This document shows positions 12,201 to 24,031 of a DNA stretch of 64,000 bases, in pieces. The stretch comes from Rusavskia elegans (Eukaryota > Ascomycota > Lecanoromycetes > Teloschistales > Teloschistaceae), in contig SAUG01000057.1 in assembly GCA_011316305.1 (NCBI GenBank), positions 496,001 through 560,000 of the forward strand. Reading direction: 5' to 3'. The first letter of the stretch is position 1. Every line of letters starts with the position of its first letter. Below the pieces are notes generated by a model. That model did not search any database. It saw only the letters and a list, made by a program, of their open reading frames with translations, and was not told where the DNA came from. The position numbers and the translations under genes are program-made.

Positions 12201-13544
12201 GACTACCGTACATGGTCCCGCCGTGAATAATGATCCATTATCACTTTGCCTCTGAATGTGTTTTGAACTTGTGAATTGTCGTCGGATCTATTGGGTTGGC
12301 TTTTTAGGCCCACCACCACCACCACCCCTATCCTCATACATGGACATTCCATCCAAACACTACCCACCACCTATCGAGCCAGTGACCACCTCGATAACCT
12401 CTGTCCTATTTATCCGTTGACAGCAACTTCTATACTCCAACCGGGAATTTTTTGGAAAATGGAAGGTCGGGAATGGGATTTGATGTAGTAAAAGGATGGA
12501 TGGTAATCGGTAGAGTAGATAGGGCGTGAGACAGAGAGAAAAAGAGAGAGAGAGAGGGCGTGAGAGAGAGTATATTAAGTATAAAGGAGACAAAGTACCA
12601 GCGACGCAAACAAACCAACGGAAAAAAAAAAAAAAAAAAAAACTTCTCGAGTAACAAAAAAAAAACACCGAGTCAACATAGCAAAAATCACACCCACACC
12701 CAACGCCCATTTCACATACCCATCTCACACTCACCCACTCACTTACCAGAAACCTAGATCCAAACAATCCTAGCAACAATTTGCAATAAAGGATAGAAAA
12801 CCGAGAGGGGAAAAAAAAAGGGAAAAAAGGGACGTATGTAGAAACAACAGATAAGAGAAAGCGAATCGTTCACGATCCAGGCATCAGAAAAAAAAAAAGA
12901 AAAAAAAGAAAAAATTCGGACGTCAAAGTCGAAAATGCAGAAAAGGCAAGAGCAAGATAAAAGGCGTATATTACAGTATCATCCCTTTCCCTTCGTTCCT
13001 CACTCTCAGGCCGAACGCCCCATGTCCATATCCATGCCCAGCTAGAGTTGACAATATGAAAAGGGCCAAACTCCATCGTTTCCTTTCATCGTATCGCGAA
13101 TTCAATAAGGTGGACTTACATCCTCTGTCCTTGCCTACATACGTACGTAGCCAGCCATTAACCAGGCAGTCGCGAATCAGCTCCAAGCTTTCCCTTCCCG
13201 ATCCTAAGGTATCGTATCTCCCATGCGTCAGGTAGACCTTTTGCCTCCGAGTTCCCATCTGTCTTCGCTCCAATCGATCCTGTCATCGCTCTTTCCTTTC
13301 TGGTAAGTGAATAGTGTGGTGGTGTTATGTGGTACGCTGGAAGGAAGAAAGACATGGCGTAGCAGCATATCATCCGCCCCGGCTGTTTCTCATCCCCTGG
13401 AAAGGAAATGATGGATTGCCATCTTTGCTGAAGAGGAGCTTTGGTTGTTGCTGGCGTTGCTATGGTGTGGTATGATGCAAATTGATCGTAGATGGTATGG
13501 TGTCGGGGCAATCGGTATGGTGACTTAACAGTCGTTCGCCGCCC
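9211..13544. other. 4.3-kb gene-poor spacer with low-complexity tracts
   Basis: No frame gives a recognisable protein. A possible short minus-strand exon at about 11032-11278 has protein-like composition, but I could not connect it to a start. The segment 12300-12920 is low-complexity: CCA repeats at about 12307-12324, GA tracts at about 12530-12560, and A runs at about 12622-12642, 12656-12664 and 12889-12912. Such tracts are typical of fungal intergenic or UTR sequence. Confidence 0.4.
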
Positions 13545-15451
13545 TTAGATGATCCGACTCAAGCCCCTGAGAACATCTCTCACGCCCACCTCTTCTGCTT
13601 CTCCTCCATTACCATCTCTCCTCCTGCCTTCCTTTTCTCGCTCGTCCAATGCCTCGGCACTGATACCCAACACCTCGCCCGCCACGCGGTCTGTGGCTTG
13701 CTGATACGAGTTTAGCATGTGGATGTTACTGGCAAAGTTGTCGATTGTGAATTCGAGATTGTTGTTGCTCGTGATGTTTTGGAGGCGGGTGAGCGTTAAG
13801 GATTGGAGGTCGGTGTTTGTATTGGGGGGTTCTGATGAGGGATCTTGCAGTTTTTGGTGAGGCCGAAGAAGGGAGGTGAGGGCGGAAACCTGGCTTGGGT
13901 CGTCGAGCAGTTCTGAGGATATGGTGTTTGGATCTGGCATTGTGTCGAGAGGTGACAGAGCGAGGGAATCGGATGCAGGAGGGCGAAGAAGGGTTTCCCA
14001 GGTTTGTCGTTCGGTCTGGAGTCTAGAAGCAGAAGTGTGTAAGCACGCAAACGCAATAGAAATTAGAGGTGTCAATGACTGACTTTGCCAGTTCTTGCTC
14101 CAGCTCTTGGATTCTCTTCTCATTTGAGATGTTTTTGGGGTTCGGTTTGGGTTGCTGAGGTGGTGGTGTGGTTTCTTTCTGTAGAACCGTAAGCCATTGG
14201 TCCCGTCAAAACGCAAGACTCAACCTGCCCTATCGAACCAATCCGACATTTCTGATTTGGTAGAGAAGTCTTTCAGCAGTAACTGTTGGATTTCGCGTGC
14301 TATCCAACAATTAGCCTTGGTCTTTTTTGCGTTTGGACACGCGAAGATGACGCACCTGCTTGTCTTGCATGGAAATCCTTCTGAGTAGACGAAGGCTTGT
14401 CGCCTAGGGCCCTTGTACCGCACCAGGTCAAAAGCTGTTTCATGCGCCGAGGCTCCGTCAGACTGCTTTCGATATGCTTGTAGAAGTCAATGCTGTCGAC
14501 TTCATCATGCGGTAAGGCTACTAATCGATCAGCAGGAATGATTGCAGCCACTTGAGATGTTATTACCGTCCGACTTTCCACTATCAATCAGGGAACTTGC
14601 CCTTCTGCCTCTTTGACCCAGACTACTTCTTCTTGAGCCATTCTCAACCCCCCTCCTCATCTCTTGGTTCCGTCGTATTATCGGGGTGTCGGCGAATGGC
14701 AGCGAGACTTTGATCGGCTCCAGTGGTTTATCGATAGGCTGCGGTCGAGTAGGCTCGCCGGTTGCTGTTGATTCCTGGGACTGTGTGGATGTTGCTTGGT
14801 CATGCTTTCGGCTGCTTTTTCGGGTTTCCTGCGACCCATCATCCTTTGGTCTTCGCTTCTTCTTGACCTCTAACGTTGGGACTGGCGGCTCCACTTCAGC
14901 TACAAGATCCTTGTCACCACTGTTTCTGGGACTCTTCCGCCGCGGTTCTGGCTTATCTCCTTTATCGGTCGCTGTCGGTTTAGGCGAGCCTGACGGTCGC
15001 TTTCTTGTCCTCTTCACCGGCGCTGCTTGAGGAGTATTCTCATGCTCGTCCTCCTCAACAGGTTGGATCTGTGGCACCGGTTCCGCTTTTGCTTTCTTTG
15101 CGCGCGTCCTGGTGAACCTGAAACCGTCGGCGTCTTCATCGTCATCTGTTATGTTCAGGTCAGTTTCCGGATCAAAAGCATAGCACTGGAAATCCCGGGT
15201 CCATCTCCAGGCTGACAGCAGCTTGTCGTCTACTTTCCAAAGTAGGGGGACCACGTACCCAGCTTTCTTTTGCCCTTTGCTCCCAGGCTTATACCGTTCA
15301 CGCTAGGCTTTGTCTGCCTCGTGCTGTTGCCCGGAGTTTGTCCACCTTTGGTCTTCTCTTGTCCATGCGCGACGCCGTTCACCAACGGCACATCCTCCTT
15401 GTCCCCCGGTCTTGCACTCAGTCGTCGTGATGACCGACGCGGCTCGCTCAT
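13545..15451 (-). CDS. dsn1: kinetochore protein Dsn1/Mis13 (MIS12/MIND complex subunit)
   Basis: Six exons on the minus strand: 15451-15259, 15145-14567, 14520-14356, 14299-14225, 14174-14084, 14022-13545; 526 aa. The basic N-terminus begins MSEPRRSSRRLS. A charged linker with many Lys/Arg/Pro follows, then the Dsn1 core: RRSSLGQRGRRASSLIDSGK, a segment with LPHDEVD and YKHIE, then TEPRRMKQLLTWC. Further on are KDFSTKSEMSDWF and coiled-coil-like helices. Dsn1 links the inner kinetochore (CENP-C) to the Ndc80 complex and Knl1 within the MIND complex, and the segment between the Arg/Ser patches is where Aurora B acts in model species. The fourth intron needs AG at 14176-14175 (CAGAAAG) rather than the nearer CAG to keep frame. 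All exon lengths add up to whole codons. Confidence 0.93.
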
Positions 15452-16150
15452 AATATGCGGGTTATGAATCAATTGCAGCGGAGAGCGCGTCACGTATGCT
15501 GTCATTGATGCTGTAAATCTGGCGTTATATAGAGAGTGCGTTGGGCGAAAATGGGCGCGTGTCGATGATAGAGTTTGGTCCACATCGAGGTCGCGGTGCT
15601 GTCTTGTGGTTTGCTACCACGCTCCGGCACACTCTAGAAGCTGCTTCTGCCTGAAAATGGTGAATTGGCTGTCGTCGGCGCAATTGACGAGGGGCGGAAT
15701 GGGGTTGGGGAGGTGTAAGTGAAGTGAGGGCCAATGTTTTGGTCTTGCCCTGGGCTGCTTGTCCTCATTGGGAATAGCGCATCACGAGATCAACAAATGG
15801 GCAGAACGGAGTACTTCTACCACACAAGCGCATCTTTTCACGACGTGCTCGTCAGAACAAGAATGGATCGTAATGTGGGGCGTACAGCAACCAACACAGA
15901 CACAAATCCAAGTCCCTACCAAGCCGCCAGTACTCTATCAAATAGGATGTTATCAATAATTCCAGCAGCTGTATAATGTCATGTGCCCTGGTGCTTCTCA
16001 TTGCGATTGATCCTTGTTCTGACGAGGACGTGGAATTGGGCATCTGTTGCTATTGCTTTATGCTACAAGAATCAGGACACGTTTATGTTGCTGTGGTGCT
16101 GGTCGTCTCGTTTCCTCGTTTGAATCGTGTCCGTTAAAACGGATGATTGT
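15452..16150. other. intergenic between PSD2 3' end and DSN1 start
   Basis: About 700 bp holding the DSN1 promoter and the PSD2 3' UTR. No other gene is seen. Confidence 0.5.
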
Positions 16151-19100
16151 CTATTTCAGAGTCGTTGGCGATGCAATGTCCGACACATTCGGGGCCAAGC
16201 TTCCCTCAATACGTCGCTTTGCCTCTTGTCGATCCGCAGCCGTTATATTCTCCATGTATTTCGGCATATCAGGTATGTACTGCGATTGATCTGGATGGTG
16301 GCCAATCGACATGCCGACCCGGACCTGGGATGTTAGCAAGCCGTAAGGAATCTGTCTGAGCCTGGAGACTTACCAATGTTTCCACCGCTGCACTGGAGTT
16401 ATCTGTCATGTCTTCATCGAACACCATCCTCCCGGGCTCGAAAAGAAGAAGCACCGTGCTTCCTCCAAATTGGAAATATCCGAGCTCTTCAGCACGTCCA
16501 ACTCTTTCTCCTTCCTTCCGCGTGATCACCGTGCTACCAACCATCATAGCTCCGACACAAACCACAATCACTCTTCCATGTGCCACCGAATCGATGGGGA
16601 CAATGTATCGAATGTTCTCCCCGTACACATCGAGCGCCGAACGGATTGCCATAGGGTTAACCGTGTAATACTCGCCTTCGATTAACTTAGGTTTACCCAG
16701 TATTCCATCCACGGGGATGTGGAAGCGGTGATAATCTTGCGGTGCCAGCCGGAAGATCCCAAGAGCACCGTTTTTGTACCGTTTCGCATCTTCGGGGTAG
16801 GCATCACCCAAGAGACGCTCAATGGTGAAGTCTCGGCCTTTGACCCATATTGTCGTGGCATCGTCCATGGTGTTGAAGACAACCGACCGACAGTCAGCGG
16901 GGGACACGATGATTCGCGGGTCATCCGGTGCTGAACATGGTCTCGCACCAGGCTTGAGCTCACGATAGAAGAACTCGTTGAAGTTCTTGAATTGGTCCAC
17001 CGGCTTCAGCACTTCCGACATGTCGAGCTGATGAAAGTTGACGAATGACTGGATGTCCCGTACCGAACTTGGGTCATCATATTTCCTGCCTTGTTTGAAA
17101 CTCAGGTTCTTCAGCATTTTGCGGACTATATGCGTCAGCATATGCTCTGGCTTCTTGTGATACGGGGTGCTTACTTCGCTTCTTTTCCATGTCACGACTC
17201 TTGAGCCCCTTGTATAACAGCCGGATTCCTAGGCGCACGTAGACGCTCATACGCTCCTCATTGATCTGACCAGTCAATCTATCTTGGACGAGGATGTTGG
17301 CTGAGTTGGCACCTAGTTTGTAGCCGCCGTAGGATATCTTCGTGATGACCTTGGAGTACCATTTTCGCTGTGCTTGACTGGACGTTACGAAACCGGCCAT
17401 CACGATATGGTTGACTTGCCGCCAATCTTGACTGGCACATGTTGCAATGTGTGTAACAATGTCAGCGTCTGACCTTTTGTTCAGTCGTGGCTGATGGCAG
17501 AGGGGGCACTCCCGGATCTCAATAACATGCTCTTCGCCACGTTCATCCACCAGATCATCCCTTTCTAGATGTTCCCCTGATTCACCAGGAGAGTCAAGGG
17601 GATCTTGGGCGATGGCCGGCACTGCTGAGCGATCCGCCTGTTTGTTGAGGGGAACGTCCGCGTTGCCTTCCATTGGAGGTACCCCAGGTCGGGACGGTCG
17701 TTTCTCTCCATTGCTCACTTGCGAGAAATGAGCATGATCCATAACTCCTTTCATTGTATCACCCCATGTCTTTTTCTGCGTGGTCATTTGCAGCTGATCC
17801 TCAAGACAGATCACGACCTGATCATAAGTCAGCAGCGGATCTTGAGAGTCCTCGTTCTCTGTCGCGAATCGATGGAAGAACCCGTCGATAGTAGATTCTT
17901 TCAGGGTAGAGCCAAGGGTATCCAGCATGGTAGTTAGCTCAATTTTGCTGACGCGAGCGTTTTCGTCGGCGTCATATTGCTTGAGCATAGCCCGCCAGAA
18001 TTGTTGTCGTAGGGCCGTGTAAGGCAGGTATTTAGCTTTGAGATACAATTGTGGATTGTGTTTAGCTTCCCAACGTTCCTTGTTCTTGAGCACGAGCGGC
18101 AAGGTGTAGACCTTGAGATCTGGATCATCAGGGGTTGCATGATCTTCGTCTGGCTGCACCCCGTTGTTGGCTGCCTCCGGTGACAACTTATCTGGTTCAG
18201 ACCGAGGTGTTGCAGCGGTTGAAGGCAGATCACGTTGTGAGGCGTTATGGATCGATGTTTGGGAGCTGCTGGACCTCAGGTTGGGTCTCGACAGCTTGTT
18301 GAGGCTCTGAGAAGACGATGACCTGGATATGGGGAGTCGGAACCTAGATTTACTGGTGGGCGGCGGCAATGTCTGGAGCGGTTCCGGAGGGTCTGGGAGA
18401 CGGTAGAGACCGGTCTCTGGGTCCGCGTCAGGTCCATGTGAGATGATCTCAGGAAGTGCCAGGTTGGCGGTACCGACGAAGTCATTTCCGGACAATTTGT
18501 CCCTATCTACGATGGAGAAACTCATGGAGTAGTTCTGCTCATGTCGCATCACCTGGAACACCATCTTTTCTTCAAAGATCGGGTTCAGGTTATGGCGGAT
18601 CACCCGTGTCCGGAAGGTTTTACGGCCTAGAGAAGCAACAACGAATGGATCCATATCGAACGAGGTTCTGGTCACTGGGTGATACCTTTGTCAGTACCAT
18701 GCGTACACGACACAGCAAAGAACCTTACTGTTCTTTTCAGGAGGGAGATCGGTGATCTTGCATATCTCGACGAACACAATACCGACAACATCTGTTCCCC
18801 CCGTGAACTCATACGCTCGCGCTTTGGTCTTCTTCTTGAGATTCTTCAACCTCAGTTTCTTCCTTTTCTTCTCCGAGACATCAAGTTTGCCCGGCTCTTC
18901 GGTCTCGTCCGAGGTTTCGAGATCGTTCTCTTCATCGTCTTCGCGGTCGTTGCTCTCGATGCGGGAGAGTTCATCGGTTTCGTCGCCCTCAATACCTGGA
19001 CTGACCGCGGCCATGGCCATGAATTTCTGGAGGATTTCTTGAGGGGTAGCCGAAAGGTTCGAGGGGTCGGCCATTGTGAACTGCATCTGGACCTCGCCGG

Positions 19101-19727
19101 ACACGTTGGTGCCTTTCTTCTTCTTTTCGCCGTTCCGCTTCGATTTGAGAGTGTACCATTTTGGCTACAACCGATCAGTGAGTCTCTGGCGTTGCCAAGA
19201 AGGCGGCCGTAGATACCTCTTGCGAAATCTGACCATTGTCGAAGATATCCTCAACAGCGACGTCGAACTCTCCGAGGTAGTCCTTGCCCATCCGGTCTTT
19301 GTCCCAGCATACAGCTTCGAGGAGGAGGCTTTGAATACCAATGATGGGGAGGTCGAATGAGACGTTCCATTCTGGATTGAGGTTCTTGCTGATAATGGGG
19401 GTCGATTCCTTTGCGTCGCCCAATGTGACGACCAGGAACTGAAGGAGTCGTCAATGGAGAGCAACATTGAACATGCTTCCGGGGAGGTTTACAGGGTCAC
19501 TGGTCCCGCTTTTGTCTGCCGCAGCCAGATTTCGAGCCTGAATGTCTCGACATTAACCAATCGTCAAGCAATCCACATCGACTCACCCTCAGGACAGTAG
19601 TCTTGAGCAGTAGCCCTTTGCCATCGGTAGCACTCCGCATAGGACTGGTGCCCCTACTCGTATCATGATTGTCGGCCCCGTTCCTGCCATTGTGACTCTT
19701 CAGTCGACTGGGTAATATGCGAACCAT
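16151..19727 (-). CDS. psd2: phosphatidylserine decarboxylase proenzyme 2 (C2 domains, EF-hand)
   Basis: Seven exons on the minus strand: 19727-19587, 19537-19493, 19438-19217, 19164-18729, 18674-17175, 17125-16374, 16324-16151; 1089 aa. The enzyme converts phosphatidylserine to phosphatidylethanolamine in Golgi/endosomal membranes. The first C2 domain covers about residues 45-120 (ARNLAAADKSGTSDPFLVV). A highly acidic and basic linker precedes the second C2 domain (TRTSFDMDPFVVASLGRKT). An EF-hand loop starts DADENARVSKIE, and the decarboxylase domain ends with the pyruvoyl-forming site in FGGSTVLLLFEPG, with Ser at about residue 1004. Proenzymes self-cleave at this Gly-Ser bond. All six introns are 49-54 nt with GT-AG ends. 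Its start is 417 bp from the oppositely oriented epsilon-COP gene. Confidence 0.97.
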
Positions 19728-20144
19728 CTTGAAAGATGGGAAAAATAAAAGATATCAAAGAAGACAGCGATATCATCCACTTGCTTAGTTCAGCCTGAGG
19801 CTATCCCCGAGATGGTACGTCAACTGCCCTCACAGCCTGGTTTGAGCCCCGACGCACAAACAAGCCTGAGGGAAGAGCGAGGGACATTTACGTGTCACTA
19901 ATCCAAGCAACCAACATCTAGCGAGAAGAGTCGTAAGCTAAGAACGATCGACAACCACACGCAGGCACAAAGGCCGGGAAGAAGCATCGAGCTCGGCCGT
20001 TGATTTGATTGACATGCAGGAATTGTGGTGGGGGTACTTTGCTTAGCACTGGGCGCCGCTCTTCCGCGGCAAAACTGACACGCCGACCGGTGTCGTCTGT
20101 TTGCATTTGAGATTCAATTGCTAAACAACTTTACAATCTTGACC
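19728..20144. promoter_or_regulatory. divergent promoter region, PSD2 (-) / SEC28 (+)
   Basis: The 417 bp between two start codons pointing away from each other must contain both promoters and 5' leaders. No clear TATA box or named operator could be assigned. Confidence 0.6.
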
Positions 20145-21256
20145 ATGGATCCTTTCTCCGCAGAAGGAGGTATGCACTCACTCGGCGAGCGCCCTTGATA
20201 GATCCCCCACCGACTAATTGGCACCCAGAGCTCCTGACTGTCCACAATGCCTTCCACCAGGGCCAGTATCAAGCCGTCCTCGACCTTGACACCTCTTCCC
20301 TATCGCCATCCAATGCCATCCCGGCCCGGGTACTCAAGCTGCGAGCGCAGATAGCCACAGGGGATGCTCAAGGAGCAATCTCGAATAGTCAGAAGGAGAA
20401 AGGACCAGACTATACTGCCCTCAAGGCATTCGCACAATACTCTTCCGGCGACAATGCGGCAGCTACGAAACAGATCGAGCAGCTACTTGAGAGCTCTTCG
20501 GAGAATGCCACTGTTCAAATCCTCGGTGGCATTATCCTACAAGCGAATGGCAGGACCGAGGAAGCTCTGTCATTGCTCAGCAAACATCAGGGCAATCTCG
20601 AAGCGTCCGTATTCCCCGATCAACTCAGCCACATAGCCTGCAATTCGCTGCTTTCTGTTGACATGAGTTCTGCAAACAGCATCGCTCTAATTACCCAGAT
20701 ACATCTGCAACAAAACCGCACTGATCTGGCTCTCAAAGAAGTCTCGGCAGCAAGGAAATGGGCCCAGGACAGCCTGTTAGTCAATATCGCCGAATCATGG
20801 GTTGGCATGCGAGTCGTACGTCTTCTGTTTTCAGCAGGTCCCTCTGGGATTGGTTATATTGCTGCATAATCATTGACCGACACTGATGGCCTTCATCTTC
20901 AGGGTGGTGATTCCTACCAGTCCGCATTCTACGTCTTCGAAGAAATGGCCCAAACACCCTCCAGCACATCATCCAAATCCCTCATCTCCCAAGCCGTATC
21001 CGAACTTCACCTCGGCCGCTTACCGGAAGCCGAAGCTGCACTCAATCAAGCACTACAGAATGAACCCAAATACATCGAAGCCATAGCGAACGCGGTCGTG
21101 TTAGCAACGATCATGGGGAAGTCCACGGAGCAACAGCAGTATCTTGAAGACCTGAGGAAACGGCAGTCGGATCATGCACTTCTGACCGATCTGGAGGAGA
21201 AAAGCAGTTTGTTCGATCAGGCGGCGGTGAAGTATTCTGCAAAGGTTTCTTCATGA
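20145..21256 (+). CDS. sec28: coatomer subunit epsilon (epsilon-COP)
   Basis: Three exons: 20145-20169, 20229-20815, 20903-21256; 321 aa. The start MDPFSAEGE is split by an intron after 25 nt, and the next exon begins LLTVHNAFHQGQYQAVLDLD, a family signature. The rest consists of TPR-like helical repeats with the conserved NIAESWVGMRVGGDSYQSA segment bridging the second intron, and a C-terminal TPR (GRLPEAEAALNQAL). Epsilon-COP stabilises alpha-COP in the COPI coat that carries Golgi-to-ER cargo. Length fits the family (about 290-320 aa). An unspliced frame beginning MIDPPPTNW inside the first intron is an artefact. Confidence 0.95.
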
Positions 21257-21987
21257 AACGGGGTCAATGGCACAACACATCGTCACTCAAGGCCATGGTC
21301 CAACTTACAATATTAGATACCCAACGGACAATCACACAAACCCAGCACTCATCAATCATATTGACATGACGTTCAAGCCAGCAGAAAGAAGTTATGATAC
21401 ATGAGGTAATATAGAGTAGACTCGTGTCACACTCGTCCTTGCTCGACGCTGTTTCCTTCATTTTCTGCACCTTTCTGACGCTGCGCTTTCGTTGGCTGCT
21501 CTACTGCCTTTTCCCTGACGGTTTGAAGGCCACTCCAATATCATTCTGCTACTGCCTGTAGCTCCCAAAGTGTGTTCTACTAGTTTGCACACGAAGTAAG
21601 GTAAGGGCTTGGCTTGGTTACAGAAAGCAAGTCCAGCGCCAAGCTTTCAGGGGTAAGCTCTCTCTTGGAACAAGTAGCAACCAAGTCGAAGGATCGATTC
21701 CAGAGAGAATAATGACTCGAGGTATCGAGTGGAGTGCCACCCTTTGACATCTTCCTCCCCAAAAACCGTTCGAAAGCAGGTTGTCTCAACACCATCAAGA
21801 TCGCAATCGAACCCCGGGGAGAATATCTGCAGCGGACATTCTTGAGGACCTCTTATTAAGATAGGCATTTTCTCATCCAGCCATATAGTCAAAAGAACAC
21901 GCACGCAAATCCAGACAACGCCTTTATCAACCATCTCCAATTCATCAAGCAAACCGCTCCCCGCGTCTCCCTCCTCACACTTCCTCC
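21257..21987. other. intergenic, convergent 3' ends
   Basis: About 730 bp between the stops of SEC28 and the first Cys-motif paralogue. Short frames exist on the minus strand (21580-21991), but none has recognisable features. Confidence 0.45.
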
Positions 21988-22389
21988 TCACTCGACCCTC
22001 TTCCCACCCCTCACCTTCCCACCCACCGCCCTCCTCTCCTCCTCCTCTTGCTTCTCCAACGCCTCAAGCAACCTCCACTCCATCTCCTCATCCTCATCCA
22101 CCGCCCTCTCAACTTCCTCCTCTATCCTCCTCCTCTTCCTACTCCTCTCTTCCAACATCCTCTCCTTCCTGCGCTCAAACTTCTCAACCTCACTATCCCC
22201 GTCTTCATGAACAACAGGTCGACATCCGAGACAATATCCGTCCAGCACCCTAGGGTGGAATTTGCGTTTGAGCGGGTCGTCGCAGGTGATTTCGAAGCCG
22301 GAGTCGATGTAGCCGGGGCAGCGGGAGGTGATGGTTGTGGGGCCTTTGTGGGTGCAGAGGGAGTAGGTTGAGGTGTGAAAGTTGCACAT
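21988..22389 (-). CDS. small Cys-motif protein, tandem paralogue A (intact)
   Basis: Single exon, 133 aa, starting MCNFHTSTYSLCTHKGPT. The pattern is Met-Cys, Cys-x-His-Lys about ten residues later, then ITCDDPLKRKFH and a CLGC pair, as in the other three copies of this array. The four Cys/His positions suggest a small metal-binding fold, which is inference. The C-terminal half is a highly charged Glu/Arg helix, probably coiled coil. There is no signal peptide or membrane segment. A TATATAAAA-like box lies about 115 nt upstream on this strand (about 22502-22510). I do not know a function; I recall only similar short uncharacterised fungal proteins beginning with Met-Cys. Confidence 0.72.
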   Translation of the reverse strand: MCNFHTSTYSLCTHKGPTTITSRCPGYIDSGFEITCDDPLKRKFHPRVLDGYCLGCRPVVHEDGDSEVEKFERRKERMLEERSRKRRRIEEEVERAVDEDEEMEWRLLEALEKQEEEERRAVGGKVRGGKRVE

Positions 22390-22723
22390 TTTGGCTGTTG
22401 GTTGGGTATGTATAAGGAGACTAGGATCTGGTTTTTAGGTATGGTTTTGCGGACGATATCGTGATAAAGGGAAAAAGAAAGGAAAAATGAAGGAGGGAGG
22501 TTTTATATAGAGATACTGGTAGAGGACATGGACCACCAGGCATGAAATGAAGGGGGGTAGTAAGGTACGACTCATCACTCTTTTGTTTATATTACGACAG
22601 AGGGTAATCACACGACACTAATTCACATACTGTTCTAACGTAGTGTTTTCCCATTCATCATACCAACTACTCCACCACCAACCATCGCCCCTGAATCCCT
22701 TCCTTCCTTATCCACCCCATACC
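22390..22723 (-). promoter_or_regulatory. upstream region of paralogue A with TATA box
   Basis: On the minus strand a TATATAAAA element at about 22502-22510 lies about 115 nt before the paralogue A start. The sequence around it (GGAGG, T-rich, then GATACTGGTAGAGGACATGG on +) is loosely repeated upstream of paralogue B near 23115-23160. This indicates the promoter was duplicated with the gene. Confidence 0.5.
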
Positions 22724-23002
22724 CTACTTCCCAGCCTCCTTCCCTCCCCCAAAATCCCCAGCACACTGCCGATAGAAATCTTCATCCAGATCTCGATCCT
22801 CCTTATACCAAACACGTCCATCTTCCGGCCCTTGGCACAGCGGACACTTTGCTACAATCCTTTGGTGTGAGTCCACGTTTAGTCTCCAGGGATCATCATA
22901 GGTGAGTTCTTCGCCATCCTTGTTTAAATGAGGCCAGCTTTTCATGCACGTCGTTTTGGCTTTGTGGTCGCATGTTTAGGTTCGTTTTGATATTTTGCAC
23001 AT
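22724..23002 (-). pseudogene. Cys-motif paralogue B, broken by an in-frame stop
   Basis: Homologous to copies A and D. It starts MCKISKRT at 23002, then meets a TAA stop at 22978-22976 exactly where copy D reads TYSTC. The same frame then continues open with TCDHKAKTTC, GEELTYDDP, a CPLC pair and a tail to 22724. The Cys of the CDDP motif is Tyr here. Loss of that Cys plus the early stop points to a pseudogene. An internal ATG at 22945 would give a 73-aa product lacking the N-terminal Cys/His pair, so residual expression cannot be excluded. Confidence 0.65.
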
Positions 23003-23432
23003 TTTCTTCTTGACGGAGTCAAAAATGGGGTGTTAAGCGGGGTTTTGGCGGTTGGGAGATATTTGGTGTTGTGGGGGAGATGTGTGGATGAAATAGTGGG
23101 AAAGGGAGAGGAAAAGGGAGGGGGGTTTTTTGGTATGAAAGATGCTGGTGGAGCATAGGAAGTGGAATGAAGTGACTGGTGAGCCTAAATCATCCTTTTC
23201 CTATTTCTCACAATGTGCTAGTAAGACACAGACAAGACACCAATCCATCTCGACCTCCTATCGATCATTCGTATTCACTATCCCTTGAACTGGCCGCCGG
23301 CCGTGGGCATCCTATCCCTCGTCTGCCAGCCCCCACAGTGCATAAAACACACGAGACCCTCTTCCGAGTAATTTTCTAATACTGATTCCCCCTTCCAACG
23401 TCCCTAGATCACATCACTCCCCCCTACCATCC

Positions 23433-23682
23433 CTAATCATCCATAACCCTCGAAAACGCCTCCTGCGCCGCCAGCTTTTCTTCGCTCCAGATCTTCGCAT
23501 CTAGAGGTCCCGGACAACGCGGACATTCCCCTTCGATGAATCGATGGTGGGAATTTTCGTTTGCTGGGATTATGGCAGGTGATTTCTTTGGAATCCTTGT
23601 TCAGGCCGTCGCAGCGACCCATACAGACTGTTTTGTCTCGGTGGCCGTAGTTGGAGTGGGGTTGGATGTAGAGGTTGCATAT
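23433..23682 (-). pseudogene. Cys-motif paralogue C, start lost and frameshifted
   Basis: The position matching the Met-Cys start is ATA-TGC (23682), so the start codon is lost. The frame then reads ICNLYIQPHSNYGHRDKTVC, with HNPSKRKF later where the intact copies have CDDPxKRKF. Right after this the frame must shift by one base within a CCC run (about 23550) to recover HHRFIEGECPRC and PLDAKIWSEEKL, ending at a TAG at 23435-23433. Two independent lesions make this a clear pseudogene of the array. A TTTATAAA box survives at about 23824-23831. Confidence 0.65.
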
Positions 23683-24031
23683 CCTTGGGAAGGATCGACG
23701 TGTGCAGGGTTGGGTGTTTGGGGGTTTTCTGGGGTTGATGAGGACTGGTTGGGTATGGTTCTGTGGATGGGCTTTGGGGGAGGGGAAAGGAAAGGAGAAG
23801 AGAAAGGGAAAGGGAAGGGGAGGTTTATAAAGATCCTCGAAGTGTAGCGTTGTAAGTGAACTGGTGGGGGCATATGATTCATGCTTTCTTATTCACCGAA
23901 AGATCCGGAGTGTAGAGATGTACGTGATTCATATCCTTCTCCAGGATTTCCCTAATCATAGCACAGAATAGTTGTCCCGGACATCTCTCCATGAATCCCT
24001 TCGGAGTATGTATTCCCACCCATCATACCAA

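Noticed and set aside
12360..12779. 139-aa minus-strand frame rich in Phe/Leu/Ser
   Set aside because: Translation of A/G-rich low-complexity DNA, not a real membrane protein.
22048..22371. 107-aa + strand Leu/Pro-rich frame
   Set aside because: Antisense of the Glu/Arg-rich coding sequence of paralogue A.
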